Position numbers and translations under genes: made by a program
Assembly: GCF_004216575.1 (NCBI RefSeq)
Contig: NZ_SGWW01000002.1
Location: 186,001 to 250,000 of the forward strand
Direction: 5' to 3'
From: Microcella putealis
GTDB taxonomy: Bacteria; Actinomycetota; Actinomycetes; Actinomycetales; Microbacteriaceae
Length of the DNA stretch: 64,000 nt
Notes under the pieces: generated by a model
The model's input: only the letters and a program-made list of their open reading frames with translations
The model's database searches: none
What the model was told of the DNA's origin: nothing
In this document: positions 45,214 through 55,006 of the stretch, in pieces
How positions within the stretch are numbered: position 1 is the stretch's first letter
Layout: each line of letters begins with the position of its first letter

Positions 45214-46680
45214 TTATTCGCCGCTGGATGCGGCGGGCGCCGCGCCGGTCGCGGAGCCGCTGCCGCCGCGGCGACGGCGGCGACGCTTCCGCGGGGCGGC
45301 CGACGGCTCGCCCGATCCGGCGGTGGCGGTGGATGCGCGGTTCGCGTCGCTCGCGGAGCTCGCGCCCTCCGCGCGGTCGCCGCCCCGTGCATCCCGAGTG
45401 TTGTCGCTGGCGGAGCCGCCGCCCGAGCCGCCGCTGCGGCGACGGGTGCGCTCACGCGGCGGGCGCGACGCCTCCTTCTCGACCTTCGGAATCGGGGTCG
45501 CCTTCAGGCGGCCCTTCGAGCCCTCGGGGATGTTGAGGTCGGCGTACAGGTGCGGCGACGACGAGTACGTCTCGACCGGCTCGGGCTGACCCATGTCGAG
45601 CGCCCGGTTGATGAGCGCCCACTTATGCATGTCTGCCCAGTCGACGAACGTCACGGCGATGCCCGTCTTGCCCGCGCGTCCGGTGCGGCCGACGCGGTGC
45701 AGGTACGCGTCGTGGTCGTCCGGAACCGTGTGGTTGATCACGTGCGTCACGTCGTTCACGTCGATGCCGCGCGCGGCCACGTCGGTCGCGATCAGGATGT
45801 CTTTCTTGCCGGCCTTGAAGGCGGCCATCGAGCGCTCGCGGGCCTCCTGCGTCATATCGCCGTGCACGGCGCCGGCGCTGTAGCCGCGATCGTTCAGCTC
45901 TTCGACAAGCTTCGCGGCGGCGCGCTTCGTGCGCGTGAACACGACCGTCTTGCCGCGGCCCTCGGCCTGCAGAATGCGGCCGATGACCTCGTCTTTGTCG
46001 AGCGCGTGCGCCCGGTAGACGATGTGCTTGATGTTCGCCTGCGTCAGCCCCTCGTCGGGGTCGGTCGCGCGAATGTGAATCGGCCGATTCATGAATCGAC
46101 GGGCGAGCGCGACGATCGGGCCCGGCATGGTCGCCGAGAACAGCATCGTGTGGCGGGTCGGCTTTGTCTGGGCGAACAGCTTCTCGATGTCGGAGAGGAA
46201 CCCGAGGTCGAGCATCTTGTCGGCCTCGTCGAGCACCATGACCTCGACATCGGCGAGGTTCAGCAGGCGCTGACCGGCGAGGTCGAGGAGGCGCCCGGGG
46301 GTGCCCACGACGATCTGCGCGCCGGCCTTCAGCTGGTCGATCTGACCCTCGTAGGCCTTCCCGCCGTAGATCGACACGACCGTGGTCGGGCGGTTCGACG
46401 CGGCGAGCTCGATGTCTTCGGTCACCTGCACGCACAGCTCGCGCGTGGGCACGACGATGAGGGCCTTCACGCCCGGGCCGGGGGTAGCGCCGAGCTTCTG
46501 GATGAGCGGCAGGCCGAAGCCGAAGGTCTTGCCCGTTCCGGTTTTTGCCTGGCCGATGATGTCCTGGCCCGTGAGGGCGAGGGGGATGGTCTGCTGCTGG
46601 ATGGGGAAGGGCTCGGTGATGCCCTTCGCTGCGAGGGCGTCGGCGATATCGGCTTCGACGCCCAGGTCGGTGAAAGTCAC
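45214..46680 (-). CDS. DEAD-box RNA helicase
   Basis: 488 residues, GTG start, ribosome site AAGG. Q-motif FPIQQQTIPLAL, motif I AKTGTGKTFGFGLPL, Ia PTRELCVQV, II VLDEADKML, III FSATMPG, IV-VI with ATDVAARGIDVNDV and HRVGRTGRAGKTG. The C-terminal 100 residues are low-complexity and end in a run of arginines and glycines (KRRRRRRGGSGS), an RNA-binding tail. RhlE/CsdA-like; likely ribosome or mRNA maintenance. Divergent from the ferritin-like gene. The -10 TAAAGT (46717-46722) gives a ~30-base leader. Confidence 0.95.
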   Translation of the reverse strand: MTFTDLGVEADIADALAAKGITEPFPIQQQTIPLALTGQDIIGQAKTGTGKTFGFGLPLIQKLGATPGPGVKALIVVPTRELCVQVTEDIELAASNRPTTVVSIYGGKAYEGQIDQLKAGAQIVVGTPGRLLDLAGQRLLNLADVEVMVLDEADKMLDLGFLSDIEKLFAQTKPTRHTMLFSATMPGPIVALARRFMNRPIHIRATDPDEGLTQANIKHIVYRAHALDKDEVIGRILQAEGRGKTVVFTRTKRAAAKLVEELNDRGYSAGAVHGDMTQEARERSMAAFKAGKKDILIATDVAARGIDVNDVTHVINHTVPDDHDAYLHRVGRTGRAGKTGIAVTFVDWADMHKWALINRALDMGQPEPVETYSSSPHLYADLNIPEGSKGRLKATPIPKVEKEASRPPRERTRRRSGGSGGGSASDNTRDARGGDRAEGASSASDANRASTATAGSGEPSAAPRKRRRRRRGGSGSATGAAPAASSGE

Positions 46681-46755
46681 GTGTTTGTGTACCTTGTCTT
46701 GTCTTCGGAAGTTCTCACTTTAGCCGCCGGGGTCGGGCCGCCCTCGCCGATCGCC

Positions 46756-46761
46756 TACTCT
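46756..46761 (+). promoter_or_regulatory. -10 hexamer TACTCT, leaderless type
   Basis: It ends six bases before the GTG at 46768. Confidence 0.55.
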
Positions 46762-46767
46762 GGTGCC

Positions 46768-47487
46768 GTGGCTTCGTGGTTCAAACGTCCTGGTACGCGC
46801 GCCACACCCGCGCCCACGGTGCGATCGCGCGACACCGCGGTCGCCGCGCTGAAGATCGATCTGCACGAGCTCACGCCGCCCGCCGATCACTTCTTCGGCC
46901 AGTGCGCGGCCCTGCACCTGACGTTCTTCGAGCAGCTCAGCCACGCGGCCTCGAACGCTCCCCAGGTCGCCGATAAAGACGCACTCGCACGCGTGTCGGG
47001 CGTCATGCTCGAGCGCTACGAGGCGCTCGTCGCCCGCATCGACCACCACAAGCTCGACCGCACGGCGACGATCCAGCCGCACCTTGCCGGCGCGGCCGAG
47101 TTCGAGCGTCGCACGATGGGGGCCGACTGGCACGAGCAGGTCGCCGCCGCCCACGTCACGATCGGCTTCCTCACCGACTTCTGGGTGAACCTCGCCGCGG
47201 GGCTCGACCGCGACGACCGAGCCGCCGTCGAGCAGGCGTTACGGGCCGAGAACATCGAGCCGACCCTGCACGCGATCGTCGAGCGCGTGATCGCCGCGAA
47301 CCCGCGGCTGTCGTCACGGCTCGCAGTCTGGTGCCGCCGACTCGTGGGCGACACGCTGCTGCAGGCACGAAGCGCCCTCGTCATGCACGACGATAATGCT
47401 CACGACGAGGCGCAGATTGACCCGGTTATGACCGAGCTGATCGGCGAGCACACGCGCCGCATGGACCGCCTGGGCCTGACGGCCTGA
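46768..47487 (+). CDS. ferritin-like (MiaE-like) protein
   Basis: 239 residues from the GTG at 46768; the frame is open far upstream but only as a shadow of the helicase and MFS genes. A mainly helical protein resembling the actinobacterial MiaE_2/ferritin-like family: DHFFGQCAALHLTFFEQLSH, VMLERYEALVARIDHHK, FERRTMGADWHEQVAAAHV. Glu and His pairs could bind two iron atoms, but I cannot confirm a complete site. It is conserved beside the DEAD-box helicase gene. Function unproven. Confidence 0.78.
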   Translation: MASWFKRPGTRATPAPTVRSRDTAVAALKIDLHELTPPADHFFGQCAALHLTFFEQLSHAASNAPQVADKDALARVSGVMLERYEALVARIDHHKLDRTATIQPHLAGAAEFERRTMGADWHEQVAAAHVTIGFLTDFWVNLAAGLDRDDRAAVEQALRAENIEPTLHAIVERVIAANPRLSSRLAVWCRRLVGDTLLQARSALVMHDDNAHDEAQIDPVMTELIGEHTRRMDRLGLTA

Positions 47488-47505
47488 CGGCCCGACTGTC
47501 TCGCG

Positions 47506-47835
47506 CTAGCGAGCGGTGGCTGCGGTTGCGACCGGAGCGCCGGGCCGCATGAGCTCGGCGAGCAGTTCTGCGTCGGCCTGCTCACGCTTCGGCGGCAGGA
47601 TGCGCGCAATCGCGATCGACACGATGGTCGCGATGCTGAACGCGATCAGCCAGATCCAGACGGCCTCGTGGGTGAGGCCCGCCCAGGCGCCGATCGCCCA
47701 GGTGACGCAGACCGCGGCACCGCCGGCGGCGGGCAGCACGAGCAAGCCGTACTGCGAGCGCCCAGGCAGCAGGTAGCGCAGGCCGAGCCCGATCAGCGCG
47801 CCGATCACGGCCGCGGGAATGAGCGCGAGGCCCAT
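47506..47835 (-). CDS. small membrane protein, three helices
   Basis: 109 residues with helices at about 4-22, 30-50 and 60-80 (IWLIAFSIATIVSIAIARI) and a hydrophilic end. It starts two bases after the DUF3107 stop, so the two form an operon. No known function. Confidence 0.7.
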   Translation of the reverse strand: MGLALIPAAVIGALIGLGLRYLLPGRSQYGLLVLPAAGGAAVCVTWAIGAWAGLTHEAVWIWLIAFSIATIVSIAIARILPPKREQADAELLAELMRPGAPVATAATAR

Positions 47836-47837
47836 CG

Positions 47838-48062
47838 TTAGCCCACGAAGCCGACGCGACGCGTCTGGTCCGAGCCGATCTCGACGTAGCCGATGGCCGC
47901 GGTCGGCACGATGTAGCGCTTGCCCTTGTCGTCGGTGAAGGTGACGAGCGGCGCGCCCTTCTCGATGGCGGCGCTGACGAGCGTTTCGACCTCGTCGGCG
48001 CTCTGCGTCGACTCGAAGGCGACCTCACGCGGGCTGTTCAGAATTCCGATGCGAATGTCCAC
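47838..48062 (-). CDS. DUF3107 small protein
   Basis: 74 residues, GTG start. DIRIGILNSPREVAFESTQS with ADEVETLVSAAIEKG and YIVPTAAIGYVEIGS is the DUF3107 pattern, a small beta-rich actinobacterial protein of unknown role (TB9.4 in M. tuberculosis). Leaderless-type promoter. Conserved near adnA/adnB and the DEAD-box helicase. Confidence 0.9.
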   Translation of the reverse strand: MDIRIGILNSPREVAFESTQSADEVETLVSAAIEKGAPLVTFTDDKGKRYIVPTAAIGYVEIGSDQTRRVGFVG

Positions 48063-48069
48063 GATTCGA

Positions 48070-48075
48070 AGCGTA
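48070..48075 (-). promoter_or_regulatory. -10 hexamer TACGCT, leaderless type
   Basis: It ends seven bases before the GTG at 48062. Confidence 0.5.
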
Positions 48076-48165
48076 GTCGGCCCGGATGCGCGCCGCCTCG
48101 CTGTTCACCGTGAGCGGAGCATCCACCTCGCCGACGGCGCGTCAGCGCGCGTCGGTGGTCGCCGT

Positions 48166-48171
48166 TAGCGT
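48166..48171 (+). promoter_or_regulatory. -10 hexamer TAGCGT of adnA, leaderless type
   Basis: It ends seven bases before the ATG at 48179. Confidence 0.5.
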
Positions 48172-48178
48172 GATCGGT

Positions 48179-51100
48179 ATGCCCCGCCTCATCGCCCGCG
48201 ATCCGGATGCGCGACTCGCGCCGGTCGCGCTCGATGACTCCCAGCGCGCCCCCCTCGCCGCCCTGTTCGACGGGGCGGGTGCCGGGGCCGCCGTGCTGGG
48301 CGCGCCGGGCACCGGCAAGACGACACTCATTGTCGATGCCGTGGTCGAGGCGGTGCAGGCGCGCGGAGTGGGTGTCGAGCGGGTGATGGTGCTGACCCCG
48401 TCGCGACGCTCGGCGACGGCGCTGCGCGATCAGCTCGCCGAACGCCTGGCCTCGGCGGTGCCGGGCATTGCCCTGCCGGGCCCCCTCGCGCGCAGTGTGG
48501 CGGCGTTCGCGCACGCCTTGCTCTCGGCTGCGGCGCGCGCGGCGGGTGACGACGAGCCACGGCTCATCAGCGGCTCCGACCAAGACTCCGACATCGCCGA
48601 ACTGCTGGCCGGGCACGAGGCCGACGGTACGGGGCCGGCGTGGCCCGCCCATCTCGGCCCCGACGTTCGGCGCCTTGAGGCGTTTCGCACCGAGCTGCGC
48701 GACGCGATTGCCCGGTTGTCAGAACACGACTGGACACCCGAGCGCCTGCGTCGCGAGGGCGACGCTCATCAGCGACCCGAATGGCCCGCGGTCGCCGACT
48801 TCGTCGACGAGTACCGCGTCGTGCTCGGGGGCTCTCGTGCCGGGCAGCTTGACCCCGCCGAACTCGTTAGGGCGGCGGCTGCGCTGGTCGCGTCCGCGCC
48901 ACCCGCGACCCTGCCGGCCGTGGTGCTCGTCGACGACGCCCACGATCTCACCCCGTCAGGGATCGCCCTCGTCACCGCGCTCGCGGCGGCGGGCACGCGC
49001 GTGCTCGTCGTCGGCGACCCCGACGTTGCCACCACGGGCTTCCGGGGTGCCGAGCCCGAGGCCCTCTCGCGCCTCGCCCGTGAGCTGGGCGGGCACGGCG
49101 CTATGCCGTTTGTGCTCGAGATCGCGTATCGGCAGTCGGCTCCGCTGCGGGAGGCAACGGCGCTGTTCGCGCAGCGCATCGGTGCGGCGGGCGCGGGCCG
49201 ACAGCGGCGAGCAGTGGCGGGGCGCGACGATGACGCGGGCGCGCTGGGCGGCGCGCTCATGGCGCTCACGGCATCCAGCGCGTCGCGGGAACGGGCGCTC
49301 ATCGCCGACGTGCTGCGCGAACGCCACCTGATCGACGGCGTGCCGTGGTCGCAGATGGCCGTGCTCGTGCGTAGCGGGGCGCTCGTGCCGCCGATCGTGC
49401 GCGCACTCGCGGCCGCCGAGATTCCGGTGCGGGCGACGACAGCGGGGCGGCCGCTGCGCGAGCATCCGGCCGCGCGCGCCCTCGTGCGCATGGTTGATGT
49501 GGGCGTGGGGCGCTCGCCGCTCGACGCGGCGGCGGCCACCGAACTCTTGCTCGGTCCGCTCGGTGGGCTCGACCGGGTCGCCCTGCGGCGCCTGCGACGC
49601 GCCCTGCGCGCCGAAGAGGTGGCGGGTGACGGCACTCGCACGGCCGACGAGCTGCTCGTCGAAGCGCTCGCGGCCCCCGACCGGCTTGTCACGATCGACC
49701 ACCGCACCGCCCGCCGAGCAGCGCGCGTGGCGCGAACGCTCGCCACCATTCGCGAGCGAGCCGAGGCGGGTGCCACGGTCGATGAGCTGCTGTGGGTCGC
49801 CTGGAGCGATGCCCGGGTCGCTGACGAGTGGGCGGCCGAGGCGCGGGGCTCGGGCACGACGGCGGCAGAAGCCGACCGCGCGCTTGACGCCATCACGGCC
49901 GTCTTTGCGACCGCCGCGACGATCGTCGACACGGTGCCCGACGCCACCGTCGACGCGTTCCTGACCCGCATGCTCGACAGCGACGTCGCCGACGACTTGC
50001 TCGCCCCGACCCGCGAGACCGAGGCCGTGCTCGTCGCGAGCCCCGCGGCAGCCGCGGGTGTCGAGGTTGAGGTGGCCATCATTGCCGGCCTCACCGACGG
50101 TCTGTGGCCGAACCAGCGACTGCGCGGCTCGCTGCTGCACGCGCCGCACATCAGCCGGGTCGACCGGGGCATCGGTTCCGAAACGCTCGATGAGCGCCGG
50201 TTGGTGCTCGACGACGAACTGCGGCTCGCGACCCTGGCCGTGTCGCGCGCGCGGCGCCAGGTGATCGCCACCTCCGTCGCCGGCGACGACGACCGGCCCA
50301 GCGCCCTCTGGGATGCGCTTGCCGACCTCGCGTCCGCGACCCCCGGCGCTGCCGCGCCGTCGCGCCGCCCGCACGCCCGATCGCTGCGTCGGCTCGTCGG
50401 CGAACTGCGGCGCCGCCTGACCGACCCCGCCAGCGGCGAGACGATGCGCCGCGAGGCTGCAGCGGCTCTGCGTCGACTCGCCGACGAGGGCGTGCCCGGC
50501 GCCGCCCCCGATACGTGGTGGGGGCTCGGCGCCCCGAGCACGCTGGCGCCCCTCTTCGCCGAGCAGACTGTTCGCCTCTCGCCCTCGAAGATCGAAGCGA
50601 TCGAAGCGTCGCCGCTCGACTGGTTCCTCGACCGCGTCGCGCCCGAAGAGGGCAACTCGGCGATGGGCATCGGCACGATCGTGCACGCCGCCGTCGAGAC
50701 GCTCACCGACCCGACCGTCGACGATGTCTGGGCCGTGATTGAGGCGCGCTGGAAGGAGCTCGTGTTCGAGTCGCCCTGGCTCGACGTGCAGCAGAAGCGG
50801 CTGGCGCACCGCTACGCCGAAGGCGTCGCCGACTACTTGCGTGACGCCGCCCGCGACGGGCGCATCGTTGCCGCCGCCGAGCACGAATTCACCGTCGAAC
50901 TTGACGTCGCCCTGCCGCACGTTGCCGGCGCCGTTGTTGCCGGCACCGTCGACCGCATCGAACGCGACACCGAGGGGCGCGTGCGCATCATCGACGTCAA
51001 GACCGGCCGGCCGGTGACCGACGCGGCCGCGCGCGACAACGCTCAGCTCGGTGCTTACCAACTGGCCTACGCCGACGGCGCATTCGCCTCCGTGCTTGAT

Positions 51101-51358
51101 GTACTCGGGGCACACACCGCCGACGGTGCCCGCCTGCTCTTCGTCCGGGAGGGCACGGGCGGCGAGCGCTACCGCGAGGCGAGCCAGCCGGTGCTCGATG
51201 CCGAGGGGCTCGCAGCGTTCCGCGAGCGTCTTGCGCAGGCCGTCTCCGCCATCGCCGTCGCTAGACTCACCGGCGCGCGCGTGATCGACCCGTACGGGCC
51301 GCCCGGGCAGCGGCGGCACAGCCTGCACCGCGTCCCTCCCGTCACCGGAGATCGCTGA
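48179..51358 (+). CDS. adnA: helicase-nuclease subunit AdnA
   Basis: 1059 residues. UvrD-like motor at the N-terminus with Walker A LGAPGTGKTTLIVDAV, but the Walker B/DExx box reads VVLVDDAHDL, lacking the usual catalytic glutamate. A C-terminal RecB-type PD-(D/E)XK nuclease domain (LSPSKIEAIEASPLDWFLDR, GIGTIVHAAVETL, VDRIERDTEGRVRIIDVKTG). With AdnB it forms the double-strand-break resection machine of actinobacteria. AdnA motors are known to be the weaker partner. The stop overlaps the adnB start by one base. Confidence 0.94.
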   Translation: MPRLIARDPDARLAPVALDDSQRAPLAALFDGAGAGAAVLGAPGTGKTTLIVDAVVEAVQARGVGVERVMVLTPSRRSATALRDQLAERLASAVPGIALPGPLARSVAAFAHALLSAAARAAGDDEPRLISGSDQDSDIAELLAGHEADGTGPAWPAHLGPDVRRLEAFRTELRDAIARLSEHDWTPERLRREGDAHQRPEWPAVADFVDEYRVVLGGSRAGQLDPAELVRAAAALVASAPPATLPAVVLVDDAHDLTPSGIALVTALAAAGTRVLVVGDPDVATTGFRGAEPEALSRLARELGGHGAMPFVLEIAYRQSAPLREATALFAQRIGAAGAGRQRRAVAGRDDDAGALGGALMALTASSASRERALIADVLRERHLIDGVPWSQMAVLVRSGALVPPIVRALAAAEIPVRATTAGRPLREHPAARALVRMVDVGVGRSPLDAAAATELLLGPLGGLDRVALRRLRRALRAEEVAGDGTRTADELLVEALAAPDRLVTIDHRTARRAARVARTLATIRERAEAGATVDELLWVAWSDARVADEWAAEARGSGTTAAEADRALDAITAVFATAATIVDTVPDATVDAFLTRMLDSDVADDLLAPTRETEAVLVASPAAAAGVEVEVAIIAGLTDGLWPNQRLRGSLLHAPHISRVDRGIGSETLDERRLVLDDELRLATLAVSRARRQVIATSVAGDDDRPSALWDALADLASATPGAAAPSRRPHARSLRRLVGELRRRLTDPASGETMRREAAAALRRLADEGVPGAAPDTWWGLGAPSTLAPLFAEQTVRLSPSKIEAIEASPLDWFLDRVAPEEGNSAMGIGTIVHAAVETLTDPTVDDVWAVIEARWKELVFESPWLDVQQKRLAHRYAEGVADYLRDAARDGRIVAAAEHEFTVELDVALPHVAGAVVAGTVDRIERDTEGRVRIIDVKTGRPVTDAAARDNAQLGAYQLAYADGAFASVLDVLGAHTADGARLLFVREGTGGERYREASQPVLDAEGLAAFRERLAQAVSAIAVARLTGARVIDPYGPPGQRRHSLHRVPPVTGDR

Positions 51359-54300
51359 TGACGACCGCCCCCGCCGCCGTGAGCGCGAACCAGATCGCCG
51401 ACGCGCTTGGCCTGCATCGGCCGACCGACGAGCAGCGCGCCGTCATCGAAGCGCCCCTCGGGCCCGCCCTCGTCGTGGCCGGCGCCGGCTCGGGCAAGAC
51501 CGAGACCATGTCGGCCCGCGTACTGTGGCTCGTCGCTAATGGTCATGTTGCGCCCGACGAGATGCTCGGCCTGACCTTCACCCGCAAGGCGGCGTCAGAA
51601 CTCGCCCACCGCATCCGCGAACGCCTGGGCGCGCTCGGCCGGTCGTCGCTCGCGAGCGACGCCGCGCATCCCCTACCCGCCGTCGATGCGTTCACGCAGC
51701 CGACGGTGGCGACCTACAACGCCTTCGCCTCGAGCCTGTACCGCGACAACGCGGTGCTCATCGGGCGCGACCCCGACGGTACGGTGCTCGGCGCTGCGGC
51801 GGCGTGGCAGCTCGCGCGCGGCATCGTCGCTCGCGCCACCGACGAGCGGCTCGCCGACCACGACCTCAGCGTTGACCGGGTGACGACGGCCGTTCTCGAC
51901 CTGGCGCACTCCCTCACCGAACACCTCGCTGACCCGGCAGATGTGCGGGCGCTCCTCGACGAGTTCGCGGGCGTCGTCGAGCTGCCCGCGGGCGGCCGCG
52001 GCACGTACCCCGACGTCGACAAGCTTGCCGAGGCGCTCGCTCCGACAACGCCGCTGCTCGACCTCGCGGCCGAGTTCGCCGCCCGCAAACACCGCGATGG
52101 GCTCATCGAGTTCTCTGACCAGGTCGCGCTCGCGCTGGATCTCGTCGAACGGCACCCCGAGGTCGGTGAGGCCCTGCGGTCGCGCTACCGCGTCGTGCTG
52201 CTCGACGAGTATCAAGACACGAACGTCGCCCAGACGCGGCTGCTTGCCGCGCTCTTCGCAGGCACCCCGGTCATGGCGGTCGGCGACCCGCACCAGTCGA
52301 TCTACGGCTGGCGCGGGGCGAGCGCGACCAACCTTGACGACTTCGCCACGCGCTTCACCGTCGACGGGCGCTCGAGCGTCGACCGCTACGCCCTCAGTAC
52401 TTCGTGGCGCAACGGCACGGCGATCCTCGACGTGGCGAACGCGTTGGTCGAGCCGCTGACGGCACGCGGCGGCGTCGCCGTCGGCCGGCTTGCTCCCTCG
52501 CCGAGCGCGAGCGAGCATCCGGTCGAATCGCGCCAGTGCGAGACGGTCGACGAGGAGGCCGAGCTCGTCGCCGAATGGTTCGCCGCGCAGCTCGGAATCG
52601 ACGCGCGTGGCGCGCGCCGCATCGACGGCGACGACGCGGGCCCGGGGGCGTCAGCGCCATCGACGGCGGCGCTGCTGATGCGCAGCCGCGCGACGCAGCC
52701 GATCTTCCTCGACGCTCTTCGTCGTCGAGGCGTGCCGTTTCACGTGCTGGGCATCGGCGGGCTGCTCAGTCAGCCCGAGATCGCCGACCTCGTGTCGGCC
52801 CTGCATGTCATCGACGACCCGTCGGCCGGCACCGAACTGGTGCGGCTGCTCGCCGGCCCCCGCTGGTCGATCGGTCTCGCCGACCTGGATGCGCTCCGCC
52901 GCGTCGCACACTGGTTACGTGAGCGCGATCTCGCCCACCAGCGATTCAGCGAGGAGGTGCGCGAGCGGCTGCGCGCATCCGTCGCGGGTGGTGACAGCGC
53001 CTCGCTCGTCGACGCGCTCGACTTCGTCGCGCACGCCACCGCCGGCCACGGTCAGCTCGCCGAATTTAGCGAAGCGGGGCTCGAGCGGCTGCGTGAGGCG
53101 GGCGCGCTTTTTGCCAGCCTGCGGCGGCGCACCTCGCTCGACCTGGCCGACCTGGTCGCCGTGGTCGAACACGAGCTGCTGCTCGACATCGAGGTCGCGG
53201 CGAACCCCTACCGGGTGCTCGGTGAGGCCCCGCGCGACGCCTTCCTCGACGCCCTCGACGACTACCTCGGACTCGCCGACGAGGTGAGCCTCGGCGGGTT
53301 CCTGCGATGGCTGCGCGAAGCCGAGTGGCGCGACAACCTCTCGCCCCGCACCGAAGACGCCGAACCCGGCACCGTGCAGGTGCTCACGATTCACGGCTCG
53401 AAAGGTCTCGAGTGGGACGCGGTCGCCGTGCCGCGCTTCGTCGACGACGAGCTGCCGTCGAAGCCGCGCTCGACCCGCGGCTGGCTGAGCCTCGGCGTGC
53501 TGCCGTACGAGCTCCGCGGAGACTCTGCCGAGCTGCCGGTCTTCGCCTGGCGTGGAGCAGAGAGTCGCAAAGAGCTGCTCGACCGGCAGAAGCAGTTCCA
53601 GGCTGACGTCGCCGAGCACCTCGAACGCGAAGAGCGCCGCCTCGCCTACGTCGCCGTGACGCGTGCCCGCCACCGGCTGCTCGTGACCGGCTCCTTCTGG
53701 GCCTCGGCCACGAAGCCCCGAGCCTTCAGCCGGTTCTTGACCCCGCTCATCGAGCGCGGCCTGATCCCGCCTGTCGCCGACGCCTCCCGCCACGAACACA
53801 ACCCCCGCGCGAGCGACGACGACGACGCGCCCTGGTGGCCCGCCGACCCGCTCGGCACCCGACGCGAGGCCTTGGAGGCGGCCGCGGCGCGCATCCGGGC
53901 AGCGGCCTCGGGCGGGCAGGCTGGCGACGACGACGTACCGGGCGATTCCGTGAGCGACGCTCTCGGCTGGCAGCGCGACATCGACCTGCTGCTCGCCGAA
54001 CGCGCCGATCGTGAGCGCCGCGGGCACGAGATTGCCGTGCCGTACCGCGTGCCAGCCTCGGCGTTCCGGCAGTACGTCACCGAGCCCGAGGCGGTCGCCG
54101 AGCGCCTGCGCCGCCCGGTGCCGCAGCGCCCCTACCGGCAGACCCGCCTTGGCACGGTCTTCCATCGCTGGGTCGAGCAGCGCTACGGCCTCACGGCGGT
54201 GCCCGATCGCATCGACGATGCACTCAACGGCGCGCTCGACGCCGCCTTCACCCACGACGCCGGGGGAGAGGGCTTCGACCCCGCCGCCCTCGACGCGCTG

Positions 54301-54696
54301 CGCCAACGCTTCGCGGCCTCTGAGTGGGGCGACCGCGAACCGCGTGAGGTCGAGTGCGAGATTCACCTCCCGTTCGCCGGGCACCTCATCATCTGCAAGC
54401 TCGACGCCGTGTATCCGGCGCGGCTGCGCGGTGACGACGGCCGCGTCATCGACGGCGTCGAGGTCGTCGACTGGAAGACAGGGAAGGCGCCGAGCACCGA
54501 CGAGGAGCGCGCCGAAAAGCTGCTGCAGCTCGCGCTCTACCGTCTGGCGTACGCGCGCCGCACTGGCCGGCCGCTCGACGAGATCAGCGTCGCCCTCTAC
54601 TTCGTCGCCGACGACCTCGTGTTGCGACCCGAGCAGCTGCCGGGCGAGGCCGAGCTCGTCGAGCTCTGGCGCACCGCGGTCACGACTCGGGGGTGA
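51358..54696 (+). CDS. adnB: helicase-nuclease subunit AdnB
   Basis: 1112 residues. Full UvrD-type motor: VVAGAGSGKTETMSARVLWL (Walker A), LTFTRKAASELAHRI, VVLLDEYQDTNVAQTRLL (DExx), GDPHQSIYGWRGA, LTIHGSKGLEWDAVAV and LAYVAVTRARHRLLVT. The C-terminal nuclease domain has GTVFHRWVEQRYG, LDAVYPARLRGDDG and VEVVDWKTGKAPS. It is the active translocase of the AdnAB complex. The last 17 bases overlap the convergent downstream gene. Confidence 0.95.
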   Translation: MTTAPAAVSANQIADALGLHRPTDEQRAVIEAPLGPALVVAGAGSGKTETMSARVLWLVANGHVAPDEMLGLTFTRKAASELAHRIRERLGALGRSSLASDAAHPLPAVDAFTQPTVATYNAFASSLYRDNAVLIGRDPDGTVLGAAAAWQLARGIVARATDERLADHDLSVDRVTTAVLDLAHSLTEHLADPADVRALLDEFAGVVELPAGGRGTYPDVDKLAEALAPTTPLLDLAAEFAARKHRDGLIEFSDQVALALDLVERHPEVGEALRSRYRVVLLDEYQDTNVAQTRLLAALFAGTPVMAVGDPHQSIYGWRGASATNLDDFATRFTVDGRSSVDRYALSTSWRNGTAILDVANALVEPLTARGGVAVGRLAPSPSASEHPVESRQCETVDEEAELVAEWFAAQLGIDARGARRIDGDDAGPGASAPSTAALLMRSRATQPIFLDALRRRGVPFHVLGIGGLLSQPEIADLVSALHVIDDPSAGTELVRLLAGPRWSIGLADLDALRRVAHWLRERDLAHQRFSEEVRERLRASVAGGDSASLVDALDFVAHATAGHGQLAEFSEAGLERLREAGALFASLRRRTSLDLADLVAVVEHELLLDIEVAANPYRVLGEAPRDAFLDALDDYLGLADEVSLGGFLRWLREAEWRDNLSPRTEDAEPGTVQVLTIHGSKGLEWDAVAVPRFVDDELPSKPRSTRGWLSLGVLPYELRGDSAELPVFAWRGAESRKELLDRQKQFQADVAEHLEREERRLAYVAVTRARHRLLVTGSFWASATKPRAFSRFLTPLIERGLIPPVADASRHEHNPRASDDDDAPWWPADPLGTRREALEAAAARIRAAASGGQAGDDDVPGDSVSDALGWQRDIDLLLAERADRERRGHEIAVPYRVPASAFRQYVTEPEAVAERLRRPVPQRPYRQTRLGTVFHRWVEQRYGLTAVPDRIDDALNGALDAAFTHDAGGEGFDPAALDALRQRFAASEWGDREPREVECEIHLPFAGHLIICKLDAVYPARLRGDDGRVIDGVEVVDWKTGKAPSTDEERAEKLLQLALYRLAYARRTGRPLDEISVALYFVADDLVLRPEQLPGEAELVELWRTAVTTRG

Positions 54697-55006
54697 GGCT
54701 CCACTCGCGGATGAACTCTTCGACCGTGAGTCGATCGAGATCGGCGCGCACCGCGGTGAGCAGCGCTTCCGCTTCCTCCCCGCGACCGGCCGCAGTCCGG
54801 TAGACGACCGCGCCCGACCCACGACGCGTGATCAGCAGGTCGCGCGGAACGACGTCGACATCCACGTACCCGACGGCCGCAATGACGATCGACCCGAGGT
54901 ATGCCGCGGAGCGCTGAAGGACGCTACGGGTGCCGGGGATCAGCGCGGCGTCGAGGTGCTCGCTGGCGCGAGATCGCCCGGGGGAGTTTTCGCGATCCGC
55001 AGTCAC
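54680..55006 (-). CDS. small hypothetical protein
   Basis: 108 residues from the GTG at 55006, which has AGGA six bases upstream. A polar N-terminus, then a beta-rich middle (YLGSIVIAAVGYVDVDVVPR, DLLITRRGSGAVVY) and a helical end (EALLTAVRADLDRLTVEEFI). A conserved-looking arrangement but no recognised family. Overlaps adnB by 17 bases at its end. An upstream in-frame start is possible but would have non-typical residues. Confidence 0.6.
   Translation of the reverse strand: MTADRENSPGRSRASEHLDAALIPGTRSVLQRSAAYLGSIVIAAVGYVDVDVVPRDLLITRRGSGAVVYRTAAGRGEEAEALLTAVRADLDRLTVEEFIREWSLTPES

Noticed and set aside
44614..47487. A 957-codon open frame on the plus strand.
   Set aside because: Only the part from 46768 is a gene. 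The upstream part is antisense to the MFS and helicase genes and has Arg/His/Asp-rich shadow composition.
48956..51328. A 790-codon minus-strand frame opposite adnA.
   Set aside because: A shadow frame of adnA.
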